Shown: positions 41,615 to 49,214 of the stretch, piece after piece
Position numbering within the stretch: position 1 is the stretch's first letter
How the letters are laid out: every line of letters starts with the position of its first letter
Assembly: GCF_051133435.1 (NCBI RefSeq)
Contig: NZ_JBPGNY010000002.1
Location: 434,001 to 498,000 of the forward strand
DNA length: 64,000 nt
Origin: JAAYAO01 sp051133435
GTDB lineage: Bacteria > Actinomycetota > Actinomycetes > Propionibacteriales > Propionibacteriaceae
Reading direction: 5' to 3'
Notes under the pieces: generated by a model
What the model saw: only the letters and a program-made list of their open reading frames with translations
Told to the model about the DNA's origin: nothing
The model's database searches: none
Translations under genes and position numbers: made by a program

Positions 41615-43930
41615 TCAGTCCGCGCGCAACAACATCGCCGCGGCCTGCGCCCGGCTCTGCGCGCCGAGCTTCTTCAGCACCTGCTCGACATGGCCCTCGG
41701 CGGTACGAATCGAGATCGTCAGCTCCGAGGCGATCTCCTTGTTGGACAGGCCCCGGGCGAGCAGGGCCGCGACCTCGGCCTCCCGTTTGGTCAGCCGCAC
41801 CCCGGGCGGCAGATCGGTGCCGGGTGTTTGCGTCGGCACCACCAGGCCGGCCAGCTCGGCGCGGGCCCAGTCCGCGACCTCGGCCAGATCACGGCTGTTG
41901 GCCTCGTCCTGGTGCATCCGGTGCCATTCCTCCTCGCCGAGGGCCCGTTGGATCGCCATCCGGGCCGCCCCGGCGTCGCCGGCCAGGCCGGGGCCGAAGG
42001 ACGAGATCTGGGTACCCATCGAGCGCCACATCGCATCGGCGGTGCTGTGGAATCGGGCTGCCCGGGCAAAATCACCACTGGCCACCGACACCTGTGACAA
42101 CAACAACAGGGTGTGCGCGATGCAGATCGCGTCCTCGAATTGGGACTGCAGGGCCAAGGAGTTGTCGGCCGAGGCCAGCGCACCGGCCAGATCACCCATC
42201 CGCGCCAGCGCCATCCCGCGCACCCAGTACCCGTAGGCCCGGCACCACTGTTCGCCGTTGGCCTCGCTGAGCGCGATCAACTCGGCCTGGGAATCGAGCG
42301 CCCCCTGCACATCGCCGGAGTACATCTGGCACAACCCGTACTGGAACAGTGCGGTCTGCCAGGCCGCCTCGTCCCCGGCCTGCCGGAAGGTCTCGATCGC
42401 GGCCCGGTACCGGTCGGCACCCTCGGCCGGCCAGCCGTGGAACAGCAGGGACAACCCCGTCCAGTGGTCGGAGTGGGCGCGTAACATGGCGTCGTCCAGT
42501 TCGTCGGCGAGCACCTCCAGCTCACCCAGATAGACATCGCCCTGGGAATGATCGCCCTGAATCAGCGACACCCAGGCGGCCACCCATAGGGCCTCACCGC
42601 GAATCCGGCCGGTGACCTCCTCGGTGGCCAGAATCCGGTCGATCCGGTACCGCCCGTCCGACAGGTACCGTCCGCTGACCCACTGATAGCGCAGTGAGGA
42701 CGCCAGTTCCGCAGCCCGCGGACGTTCCTCGGGCACCGACAGCGACCACTCCAGGGCGGCAATGATGTTGGCCCGCTCGGTACGCATCGAGCACATGCTG
42801 TGGGCCTGCAGTGGACCCGACCAGTGCCGCACCATGTCACGGGCCCGCTCCAGGTAATGGTCGCGGTGTCGCAGCCGGATCTCGTCCCATTCGCCGGCTT
42901 CCTTGGCCTGGCGCAGGCCGTACTCGCGAATCGTGACCAGCATCCGGTAGCGCATCCCATCAGCGGTCGGTTGGGCACTGACGATCGATTTCGACACCAG
43001 GTTGTCGAGCAGGTCGGCCACCAGGGGTGCTTCCAGGTCGCCGTAGGCGCAGACGGTTTCGGCGGCGTGCAGGTCGCAGCCGTCCAGGAAGACCGCCAGC
43101 CGGGTCCACATCAGCCGCTCCAAGGGCGTGCACAGGTCGAAACTCCAATCGACCAGAGCCGACAAGGTTTGGTGGCGGGGCAGGGCGTCGCGGGTGCCGC
43201 GCAACAACGAGAAGCGCTCGTCGATGCGACGCAACAGGTCGGGCACCGACAACGACCGCAGCCGTACCGCGGCCAGCTCGATCGCCAGCGGCATCCCGTC
43301 CAGATGCTTGCAGAGTTCGGTCACCGCCGCGGCGTTCTCGTCGGTGACCTCGATGTTCACCCCGGTCTGGGCCGCGCGCTGCAGCAGCAGCCGCACCGCC
43401 TCACTGTCGGCGACGGATTCGGTGCCGGCATCGGCATCGGGTACGCCCAGCGGCGGTACCGGAATCACGTACTCGCTGGACAGGCCGAGCGGGCCCAGCG
43501 AGGTGGTCAACACGTGCACCTTCGGGCAGCGCTGCAGGATGGCCAGCACCAGATCGGCGGCGGCGTCCAGGACGTGTTCACAGTTGTCGACGATCAGCAG
43601 CAGTTCCTGATCGGCCAGGTGCCGCACCACATGTTCGGTCGCGGTACGCCGCGATTGGTCGGAGGCGCTCAACTGCGAGGCGGCCCGCCAGGCGACGTCA
43701 TCGGGATCGACCACCGAATCGAGGGTGACCACCCGCGATCCATCGGCGAAGTGCTCTGCGGTGAGGCGCTCGACCTCCAGCGACAGCCGGGTCTTGCCGA
43801 TCCCGCCCGGACCGACCAGGGTGGTGAGCCGTTCGCGGCGTACGCGATCAGCGACGCTACCCAGGAGTTCGTGCCGTCCCACGAACTGGGTTGCGGGCCC
43901 GGTGGGGCCCCCTGATGGCGTCGCGGCCAA
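41615..43930 (-). CDS. LuxR-family ATPase regulator (AfsR/LAL-like)
   Basis: A 771-aa regulator. It has an NB-ARC/STAND-type ATPase (Walker A VGPGGIGKTRLSLEV at about 38-52, LLLIVDNCEHVL near 120), a winged or helical region, a tetratricopeptide-like repeat region (about 400-690) and a C-terminal LuxR helix-turn-helix (about 705-768: LTKREAEVAALLARGLSNKE). Ligand binding and ATP probably drive DNA binding. The TTG start at 43928-43930 is supported by GAGGAG 5 nt upstream. It is divergent from the phenol hydroxylase operon, so it is the likely activator of that operon. The promoter carries a CRP/GlxR-like site. Confidence 0.85.
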   Translation of the reverse strand: MAATPSGGPTGPATQFVGRHELLGSVADRVRRERLTTLVGPGGIGKTRLSLEVERLTAEHFADGSRVVTLDSVVDPDDVAWRAASQLSASDQSRRTATEHVVRHLADQELLLIVDNCEHVLDAAADLVLAILQRCPKVHVLTTSLGPLGLSSEYVIPVPPLGVPDADAGTESVADSEAVRLLLQRAAQTGVNIEVTDENAAAVTELCKHLDGMPLAIELAAVRLRSLSVPDLLRRIDERFSLLRGTRDALPRHQTLSALVDWSFDLCTPLERLMWTRLAVFLDGCDLHAAETVCAYGDLEAPLVADLLDNLVSKSIVSAQPTADGMRYRMLVTIREYGLRQAKEAGEWDEIRLRHRDHYLERARDMVRHWSGPLQAHSMCSMRTERANIIAALEWSLSVPEERPRAAELASSLRYQWVSGRYLSDGRYRIDRILATEEVTGRIRGEALWVAAWVSLIQGDHSQGDVYLGELEVLADELDDAMLRAHSDHWTGLSLLFHGWPAEGADRYRAAIETFRQAGDEAAWQTALFQYGLCQMYSGDVQGALDSQAELIALSEANGEQWCRAYGYWVRGMALARMGDLAGALASADNSLALQSQFEDAICIAHTLLLLSQVSVASGDFARAARFHSTADAMWRSMGTQISSFGPGLAGDAGAARMAIQRALGEEEWHRMHQDEANSRDLAEVADWARAELAGLVVPTQTPGTDLPPGVRLTKREAEVAALLARGLSNKEIASELTISIRTAEGHVEQVLKKLGAQSRAQAAAMLLRAD

Positions 43931-43982
43931 CGTTTCTCCTCGCCCGTCCCAACGCGCTCGACGGAAAAGTTTGCGCGGTCAG

Positions 43983-44011
43983 ATTCTACGCTGTGTGACG
44001 TGGCTCACCAA
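43983..44011 (-). promoter_or_regulatory. Promoter of the LuxR-type regulator
   Basis: On the minus strand: TTGGTG (44006-44011), exactly 17 nt, TAGAAT (43983-43988). The leader before the TTG start is about 45 nt. Confidence 0.6.
43994..44009. promoter_or_regulatory. CRP/GlxR-like binding site
   Basis: TGTGACGTGGCTCACC fits TGTGA-N6-TCACA with one mismatch. It overlaps the -35 and spacer of the regulator promoter, where a bound CRP-type protein would repress. Confidence 0.5.
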
Positions 44012-44114
44012 AGGGTGTTCCTCTCTGAGAAACGTGTTCCCCGTTGGCGATCCGGCTCCGGTATGAAGCTATTAGTAAAGCATTGCCGCCCCGATTTCAC
44101 GGGTATGTCGATTC

Positions 44115-44128
44115 ACGTAGTTCTACGT
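44115..44128. promoter_or_regulatory. Candidate LuxR-type operator
   Basis: ACGTAG-TT-CTACGT, a perfect 6-bp inverted repeat. If transcription of the phenol hydroxylase operon starts about 7 nt after the TACCTT box (44154-44159), the palindrome is centred near -44, the usual place for a LuxR-type activator. No recognisable -35 is present, which fits activator dependence. Confidence 0.45.
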
Positions 44129-44197
44129 ATTCCCGGGCCCGGGCCGCGCCGCTTACCTTCTAATGAGCACAGCATTTCTCGACGAAGAGAGCGAACA

Positions 44198-44629
44198 ATG
44201 ACGTTCTTCATGCAACGACTGGCCAAGGAGCTCGGGGCCGAAACCCCGGGTGAACCGCCGATGCCGGCGATGCGACCGAGCACGCCAACGCCCGTCAATG
44301 AGGGCGGCGATCGCTACGTCGCTCTGCGTTCGCTGGCTGAGCAGTTGATCTGCGAAGCGAATGCAGTGATTCAGGACACCAGCTCCCACCTGCACCTGGT
44401 CGACGAGGTCGGTACCGACGAACTCGTTTTCACCATCACCTGCGGTGGGCATGGGGCGCGGGTCGCCACCCGATTCTCCGGGGACACCGCCACCGGACAG
44501 ATCCTCAGTGAAGATCTGCCGCACGAACGGCCCTATGAACTCACCGATGCAGATGCCATCGCGGATCTGATCATCCGCCTCTGCCTGGTTGCCGGACTCC
44601 GCAACACCGAGTCCGCACGTCTTGTCTGA
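44198..44629 (+). CDS. Unknown first gene of the phenol hydroxylase operon
   Basis: A 143-aa soluble protein starting MTFFMQRLAKELG, with a Pro-rich stretch (about 15-35) and then an alpha/beta part (about 40-140) including LVFTITCGGHGARVATRFSG. Proteobacterial operons begin with a small DmpK-like protein of about 90 aa; this one is longer and I see no clear resemblance, so its role is open (assembly or stability factor is a guess). ATG at 44198 has AAGAGAG upstream; the frame is open to 44000, but those 66 codons overlap the regulatory region. The next gene starts 41 nt downstream. Confidence 0.65.
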   Translation: MTFFMQRLAKELGAETPGEPPMPAMRPSTPTPVNEGGDRYVALRSLAEQLICEANAVIQDTSSHLHLVDEVGTDELVFTITCGGHGARVATRFSGDTATGQILSEDLPHERPYELTDADAIADLIIRLCLVAGLRNTESARLV

Positions 44630-44670
44630 ACCATCACCGCCACACCACCCAATCCCCGAGAGGAGCCAGC

Positions 44671-45690
44671 ATGCAGTATGAACTGAAGACGCAGATCATC
44701 GAACCTGTGCGTCACACGTTCGATCACGTGGCCGCCCGCTACGGCGACAAACCCGCCACCCGGTACCAAGAGGGCACCATCGATCTGCAGGCGACCGAGA
44801 ACTTCCACTACCGGCCCACCTGGGATCCGGAACACGAGCTCTACGATCCCGACTACTCGGCGCTGAAGCTCACCGATCCGTACTCGTTCACCGACCCGCG
44901 GCAGTACTTCTACACCCCGTACGTGACCAACCGCGCGCAGATGCACGATGCCTTCGGCAAGACTCTCGACTACGTCAGCTCGCACAACCTCTTCGATCGC
45001 ACTCCCGAGGACTGGAAGCGCCTGATCGGTGAGATCGTGATTCCGCTGCGTCACTACGAGTCGGGCTGTCAGATGGTCTACTCGGGTGCGGCCCGGTTCA
45101 GCTACGGCGCGACCATCTCGCAGTGCTGCGTCTACGAGGGCTTCGACCGGGTGGGCAACGCCCAGCTGATCAGCCGCGTGGGCATCACCCTCGGTGAGCA
45201 GACCTCCTCGGTGCTGGCGTCGGCCAAGAGCCTGTGGATGGAGAGCGAGGCCTGGCAGCCGCTGCGCCGTTACACCGAGGAAGCGCTGGTCGAGAAGGAC
45301 TGGGCGGTGGGTGTGATCGCCTCCGACCTGATCGACAAGCTCCTCGACACCCTGATCTACCGCCACCTCGACGAGGAGGCCCTGATCAGCGGCGCCGGCG
45401 CCTACAGCCTGCTGGCCCAGCACGTGGGCACCTGGTACAAGGACCACCGCAAGTGGCTGGACGGCCTCTACAAGGCCTGGCTGGCCGACGAGGAACTGGG
45501 CGAGGCGAACAAGGAAGTGTTAAGCAAGATCGTGAACACCTGGTTGCCGAAGGCGGTCGACGCCGTGCGCGCCATCGCCGAACACGCCGACGGGATCGTC
45601 GACACCAAGGCGGCCGAAGGCGTTCAGGCCCGCGCCGAGGAAATCGCCGCCGAATACGAGGCCCTCGGCCTGACCATCGAGAAGGAGTGA
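44671..45690 (+). CDS. Phenol hydroxylase beta subunit (DmpL-like)
   Basis: A 339-aa oxygenase small subunit of the soluble di-iron monooxygenase family. It lacks the di-iron EXXH motifs, as beta subunits do. The length matches DmpL (about 330 aa). It includes VRHTFDHVAARYGDKPATRY near the start and VIPLRHYESGCQMVYSGAARF near 130. With the alpha and gamma-like subunits it builds the hydroxylase dimer of trimers. ATG at 44671 is preceded by GAGAGGAG. The order L-M-N-O-P fits phenol hydroxylase operons rather than alkane or propane monooxygenases. Confidence 0.85.
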   Translation: MQYELKTQIIEPVRHTFDHVAARYGDKPATRYQEGTIDLQATENFHYRPTWDPEHELYDPDYSALKLTDPYSFTDPRQYFYTPYVTNRAQMHDAFGKTLDYVSSHNLFDRTPEDWKRLIGEIVIPLRHYESGCQMVYSGAARFSYGATISQCCVYEGFDRVGNAQLISRVGITLGEQTSSVLASAKSLWMESEAWQPLRRYTEEALVEKDWAVGVIASDLIDKLLDTLIYRHLDEEALISGAGAYSLLAQHVGTWYKDHRKWLDGLYKAWLADEELGEANKEVLSKIVNTWLPKAVDAVRAIAEHADGIVDTKAAEGVQARAEEIAAEYEALGLTIEKE

Positions 45691-45692
45691 TC

Positions 45693-46010
45693 ATGACCGC
45701 TGAAGCCCGTGATACCCGCCCCGTGAGCGTTGATCTTCAGGAGACCGAGGAGAACCGCGCTCTGATCGAGGCCATCGAGGCCGACAACGAAGAACTTGTG
45801 ATCAACCACTTTCCGGGTCTGGTGAAGCTGCAGGCCCCCGGACGCCTGGTGATCAACCGCGAGTCGGTCGAGGATCGCCTCGGCCGCCCCTGGGAAACCC
45901 ACGAATTCCAGATGGCCATCGTGACCCTCGCCGGCAACATCAGCGAGTGGGACGAGGACCGCATCGTCCTGTCGTGGGGTCGTAAGAAGCGTGACGAGGA
46001 AGAGGACTGA
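45693..46010 (+). CDS. Phenol hydroxylase coupling protein (DmpM-like)
   Basis: A 105-aa MmoB/DmpM-type effector without cofactor. It binds the hydroxylase and tunes access and electron use. The central pattern is NRALIEAIEADNEELVINHF, then LVINRESVEDRLGRPWETHE, matching DmpM; the C-terminus (KKRDEEED) is an acidic tail. ATG at 45693 follows the upstream stop by 2 nt, with AAGGAG 6 nt before it; 3 nt separate it from the next gene. Confidence 0.88.
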   Translation: MTAEARDTRPVSVDLQETEENRALIEAIEADNEELVINHFPGLVKLQAPGRLVINRESVEDRLGRPWETHEFQMAIVTLAGNISEWDEDRIVLSWGRKKRDEEED

Positions 46011-46013
46011 GCC

Positions 46014-47591
46014 ATGACGAAGAAGCCTGCCAAGAAGTTGTCCATGCAGCAGCGCTACTCGGCGCTGACCCGCGACATCGACTGGGAGCCGAGCTACGTC
46101 TCCGCCGAGGAGATGTACCCGCACACCACCTATGAGGGCATCAAGATCCACGACTGGAGCAAGTGGGACGACCCGTTCCGCCTGACCGTGGACGCCTACT
46201 ACCGCTACCAGGCCGAGAAGGACAAGCGGCTCTACGCCGTCCTCGACGGGTTCGCCCAGGGCCAGGGCCACCTGACCCTGTCCGACCCGGCCTACCTGAA
46301 CGCGATGAAGATCTTCCTCGGTGGTGTGACCCCGCTGGAGTACCAGGCCAACCGGCACTTCGCCTACCTGTCGCGTCACTTCAACGGCCCCGGCCCGCGG
46401 TTCGCCGCGCTCTGCCAGTCGGTGGACGAGCTGCGTCACGCGCAGACCGAGATCCACACCCTGAGCAACTACAACAAGTACTACTCCGGCATGCACAACT
46501 TCGTGAAGATGCATGACCGCGTCTGGTACCTGTCGGTGCCGAAGTCGTACTTCGACGACGCCCTGTCGGCCGGCCCCTTCGAGTTCCTGATCGCCATCGG
46601 CTTCAGCTTCGAATACCTGCTGACCAACCTGCTGTTCGTGCCCTTCATGTCGGGTGCCTCGTTCAACGGCGACCTGCCGACGATGACCTTCGGCTTCTCG
46701 GCCCAGTCGGACGAGTCGCGCCACATGACCCTGGGTCTGGAAGCGATCAAGTTCCTGCTCGAGCAGGACGAGGACAACGTCCCGATCGTCCAGGAGTGGG
46801 TCGACAAGTGGTTCTGGCGTGGTTACCGCGTCACCGCGATCATCGCGATGATGCTCGACTACATGCTGCCCCGTCCGGTGATGAGCTGGAAGGAAGCCTT
46901 CGAGCTGTACTTCGAGCAGCAGATGCTCAACGGTCTGTTCCCCGACCTGGCCTACTACGGCATCCGTCCGCCGGCCGGAGTCGAGCAGGCGATCTGGGAG
47001 AAGGACCACGTTTCGCACCTGGCCTACAACGTGTTCTACCAGTTCAGCCACGCCGCGAACCTGACCACCAGCATCCCGACCAAGCAGCACCAGGAGTGGC
47101 TGTCGGCCGCCTACCCGGACAGCTACGACGAGATCTACCGTCCGAAGTGGGACAAGCTGGAGAAGATGGCCGCCGATGGCAACCGGTTCTTCTTCCCGGG
47201 CCTGCCGCAGCTCTGCCAGACCTGCCAGATTCCGATGGCCTTCGTCGAGCACGGCCAGGGCGACAAGATCTGCCAGCGCTCCAGCGATTACAAGGGTGAG
47301 CACTACAACTTCTGCTCCGACCACTGCAAGTGGATCTTCGACCGTGAGCCGGAGAAGTACGTCCAGGCCTGGCTGCCGGTGCACCAGATCTACCAGGGCA
47401 ACTGTGGTGGACCGACCATCCCGGACGTCCTGGACTGGTACGGCTACACCGAGGGTGACTCGGGCGAGATGATGGGCAACGTCGATCATCGCAACTGGCA
47501 GAAGTGGCACAACCAGGTCGACGACTCGGTCGGCGGCCACGATGAGATGGAGGCGGCGATGGCTGCCGGCGCAAAGGAGGGCGCACGATGA
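46014..47591 (+). CDS. Phenol hydroxylase alpha subunit (DmpN-like)
   Basis: A 525-aa catalytic subunit with a carboxylate-bridged di-iron centre that hydroxylates phenol to catechol using O2. Ligands lie in the first helix pair (TPLEYQANRHF Glu; VDELRHAQTE, E-x-x-H) and the second (GPFEFLIAIGFSFEYL Glu; QSDESRHMTLG, E-x-x-H). A C-terminal zinc-binding segment is visible (CQTCQIP and FCSDHCKWIF). The sequence is close to DmpN through most of its length, including GPFEFL, LLFVPFMSGA and WLPVHQIYQGNC. ATG at 46014; it overlaps the next gene by 4 nt. Confidence 0.95.
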   Translation: MTKKPAKKLSMQQRYSALTRDIDWEPSYVSAEEMYPHTTYEGIKIHDWSKWDDPFRLTVDAYYRYQAEKDKRLYAVLDGFAQGQGHLTLSDPAYLNAMKIFLGGVTPLEYQANRHFAYLSRHFNGPGPRFAALCQSVDELRHAQTEIHTLSNYNKYYSGMHNFVKMHDRVWYLSVPKSYFDDALSAGPFEFLIAIGFSFEYLLTNLLFVPFMSGASFNGDLPTMTFGFSAQSDESRHMTLGLEAIKFLLEQDEDNVPIVQEWVDKWFWRGYRVTAIIAMMLDYMLPRPVMSWKEAFELYFEQQMLNGLFPDLAYYGIRPPAGVEQAIWEKDHVSHLAYNVFYQFSHAANLTTSIPTKQHQEWLSAAYPDSYDEIYRPKWDKLEKMAADGNRFFFPGLPQLCQTCQIPMAFVEHGQGDKICQRSSDYKGEHYNFCSDHCKWIFDREPEKYVQAWLPVHQIYQGNCGGPTIPDVLDWYGYTEGDSGEMMGNVDHRNWQKWHNQVDDSVGGHDEMEAAMAAGAKEGAR

Positions 47592-47908
47592 TCAAGTCGC
47601 TGGGTACCTACGAGTTCCCGTCCCGTTCCCGCCAGGAACTGTACGGTGACGACATTCTGGTCAGCGTGCTGCGTCGCGACAGCATGTTCTTCTGCTCCGC
47701 CGCGATGTTCCGCGCGCCGAAGGCGATGAAGTGGTCGGAGTTCGTCGAGAACATGGTGATGCCGTACGTCACCGCCGACCCGGACTTCGACTCCTCCAAG
47801 GAGATCACCTGGCAGCTCGTCGAAGAGGACTTCACTCCGGACCCGGACAAGTCCCTGGACGAGAACGGAGTCCGGCACAAGAACACGATCTCGCTGATCG
47901 GGGCGTGA
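47588..47908 (+). CDS. Phenol hydroxylase subunit P4 (DmpO-like)
   Basis: A 106-aa gamma-type subunit of the hydroxylase. MIKSLGTYEFPSRSRQELYG and RRDSMFFCSAAMFRAPKAM match the DmpO group, and the length is near the usual 110-120. Together with the alpha and beta subunits it completes the hydroxylase. ATG overlaps the alpha subunit stop by 4 nt (ATGA). Confidence 0.88.
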   Translation: MIKSLGTYEFPSRSRQELYGDDILVSVLRRDSMFFCSAAMFRAPKAMKWSEFVENMVMPYVTADPDFDSSKEITWQLVEEDFTPDPDKSLDENGVRHKNTISLIGA

Positions 47909-47912
47909 CCTG

Positions 47913-48974
47913 ATGGCTGAGACCTACACGGTCACCGTCGAACCGTTGGGCCGCGAGGTCCAGTGCGCCGATGACCAGCCCATCCTGGACGCCTGCCTGC
48001 GTGCGGGAGTGTGGTTGCCGCACTCCTGCACCCACGGCACCTGCGCCACCTGCAAGGTGGACGTGCTCGACGGCGATGTCGACCACGGTGCTGCCTCCAG
48101 CTTCGCCCTGATGGACTTCGAACGCGACGAGGGCAAAACCCTCACCTGCTGCGCCACGCCGCAAACCGACGTGGTGATCGAGGCCGACATCGAGGTCGAC
48201 GACGAGCTGGAGATGTTCCCGGTGAAGGACTTCGAGGGGACGATCGTCACCCTGGAGGACATCGCCACCGACATCAAGCGACTGGTGGTCAAACTCGATT
48301 CGGAGATCGGCTTCAACGCCGGGCAGTACATGCGCTTCCAGATCCCGGGTCACGAGGGGATCGACCGCACCTGGTCGATCGCCTCACCGCCGACCCAGAC
48401 CGACGAACTGGAGTTCCATGTGGCACTGGTTCCGGGTGGGATCGGCACCGAGGGTTGGTTGTTCGCCGACGCCAAGGAGGGTGACCGGATCAAGCTGGCC
48501 GGGCCCTACGGCCGGTTCGTGCTGCGCACCTGGGAGGAGAAGCCGGTGGTCATGCTCGGTGGTGGCACCGGGTTGGCCCCGCTGGCGGCGATGGTCAAGC
48601 ACGCGCTGATCAACGAGGAGTACGAGGGGCACATCACCCTCTACGCCGGGGCGCGCGCACCGGAGTACCTCTACGACGTGGACCTGTTCCGCGAACTGGA
48701 GGAGGAGTACCCCGACCAGTTCACCTTCCACGCCTGCATCGATACCGGCGAGGGGGACGGTTACCGCACCGGTTACGTCTCGTCGGTGATGGAGGAGGAC
48801 TTCGAACGGCTCGGCGGCTACCAGGCCTACATCTGTGGGTCGCCGGCGATGGTCGAGGGAACCCTGAAGTCGCTGATGAGCCGGCGACTGTTCCCCCGCG
48901 ACATCTTCCACGAAGACTTCTTCAACGAAGGTGACAAGGCAGCCGGAGTGGGTTCACCGCTGATCAAGCGCTGA
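47913..48974 (+). CDS. Phenol hydroxylase reductase (DmpP-like)
   Basis: A 353-aa NAD(P)H-dependent reductase. A plant-type [2Fe-2S] ferredoxin domain (about residues 1-95) has CTHGTCATC and a later Cys in LTCCATP. The FAD domain (about 105-205) has GQYMRFQIPGHEGIDRTWSI and GPYGRFVL. The NAD domain (about 210-340) has MLGGGTGLAPLAAM and AYICGSPAMVEG. It passes electrons from NADH to the di-iron centre. It starts 4 nt after the P4 gene, and a strong terminator follows. Confidence 0.95.
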   Translation: MAETYTVTVEPLGREVQCADDQPILDACLRAGVWLPHSCTHGTCATCKVDVLDGDVDHGAASSFALMDFERDEGKTLTCCATPQTDVVIEADIEVDDELEMFPVKDFEGTIVTLEDIATDIKRLVVKLDSEIGFNAGQYMRFQIPGHEGIDRTWSIASPPTQTDELEFHVALVPGGIGTEGWLFADAKEGDRIKLAGPYGRFVLRTWEEKPVVMLGGGTGLAPLAAMVKHALINEEYEGHITLYAGARAPEYLYDVDLFRELEEEYPDQFTFHACIDTGEGDGYRTGYVSSVMEEDFERLGGYQAYICGSPAMVEGTLKSLMSRRLFPRDIFHEDFFNEGDKAAGVGSPLIKR

Positions 48975-48992
48975 GTTCGCACCGCTGAACGC

Positions 48993-49030
48993 CACCGAGG
49001 GCGGGCAACGACAGTTGCCCGCCCTCGGTG
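48993..49030 (+). terminator. Terminator of the phenol hydroxylase operon
   Basis: A perfect 17-bp stem (48993-49009 with 49014-49030), loop GACA, followed by TTTGTGT. Confidence 0.9.
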
Positions 49031-49167
49031 TTTGTGTCTCCCACCAGGCATCGCGCGGGTGATTACTGTTGGTTCCCGAGCCCGGCTGCTGCAATGTGCC
49101 TGATTTCGGGCCGGGAAGCTGTATGCGGTGCCGACGGGCCGGAATCGGGTCGGTTGCAGCAGGACGG

Positions 49168-49203
49168 CGAAACCCCCGCCCGGTGAAACGGGCGGGGGTT
49201 TCG
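49168..49203. terminator. Terminator of the surface-protein gene
   Basis: A 15-bp stem CGAAACCCCCGCCCG (49168-49182) with its complement at 49189-49203, loop of 6 nt, 11 nt beyond the stop of the leftward gene at 49215. It also faces rightward transcription, so it may work both ways. Confidence 0.75.
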
Positions 49204-49214
49204 TTACGGTCCGG

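Noticed and set aside
41615..43930. DmpR-type sigma-54 regulator of phenol genes
   Set aside because: There is no AAA+ sigma-54 domain with GAFTGA and no Fis-type helix; the C-terminus is LuxR-type and the ATPase is STAND-type.
45624..47540. 638-codon minus-strand frame
   Set aside because: Antisense shadow of the phenol hydroxylase alpha subunit gene.
44671..48974. Propane or methane monooxygenase (MimABCD/PrmABCD type)
   Set aside because: Those operons run large subunit, reductase, small subunit, coupling protein and lack a P4 subunit. Here the order is beta, coupling, alpha, P4, reductase, and the alpha subunit matches DmpN closely.
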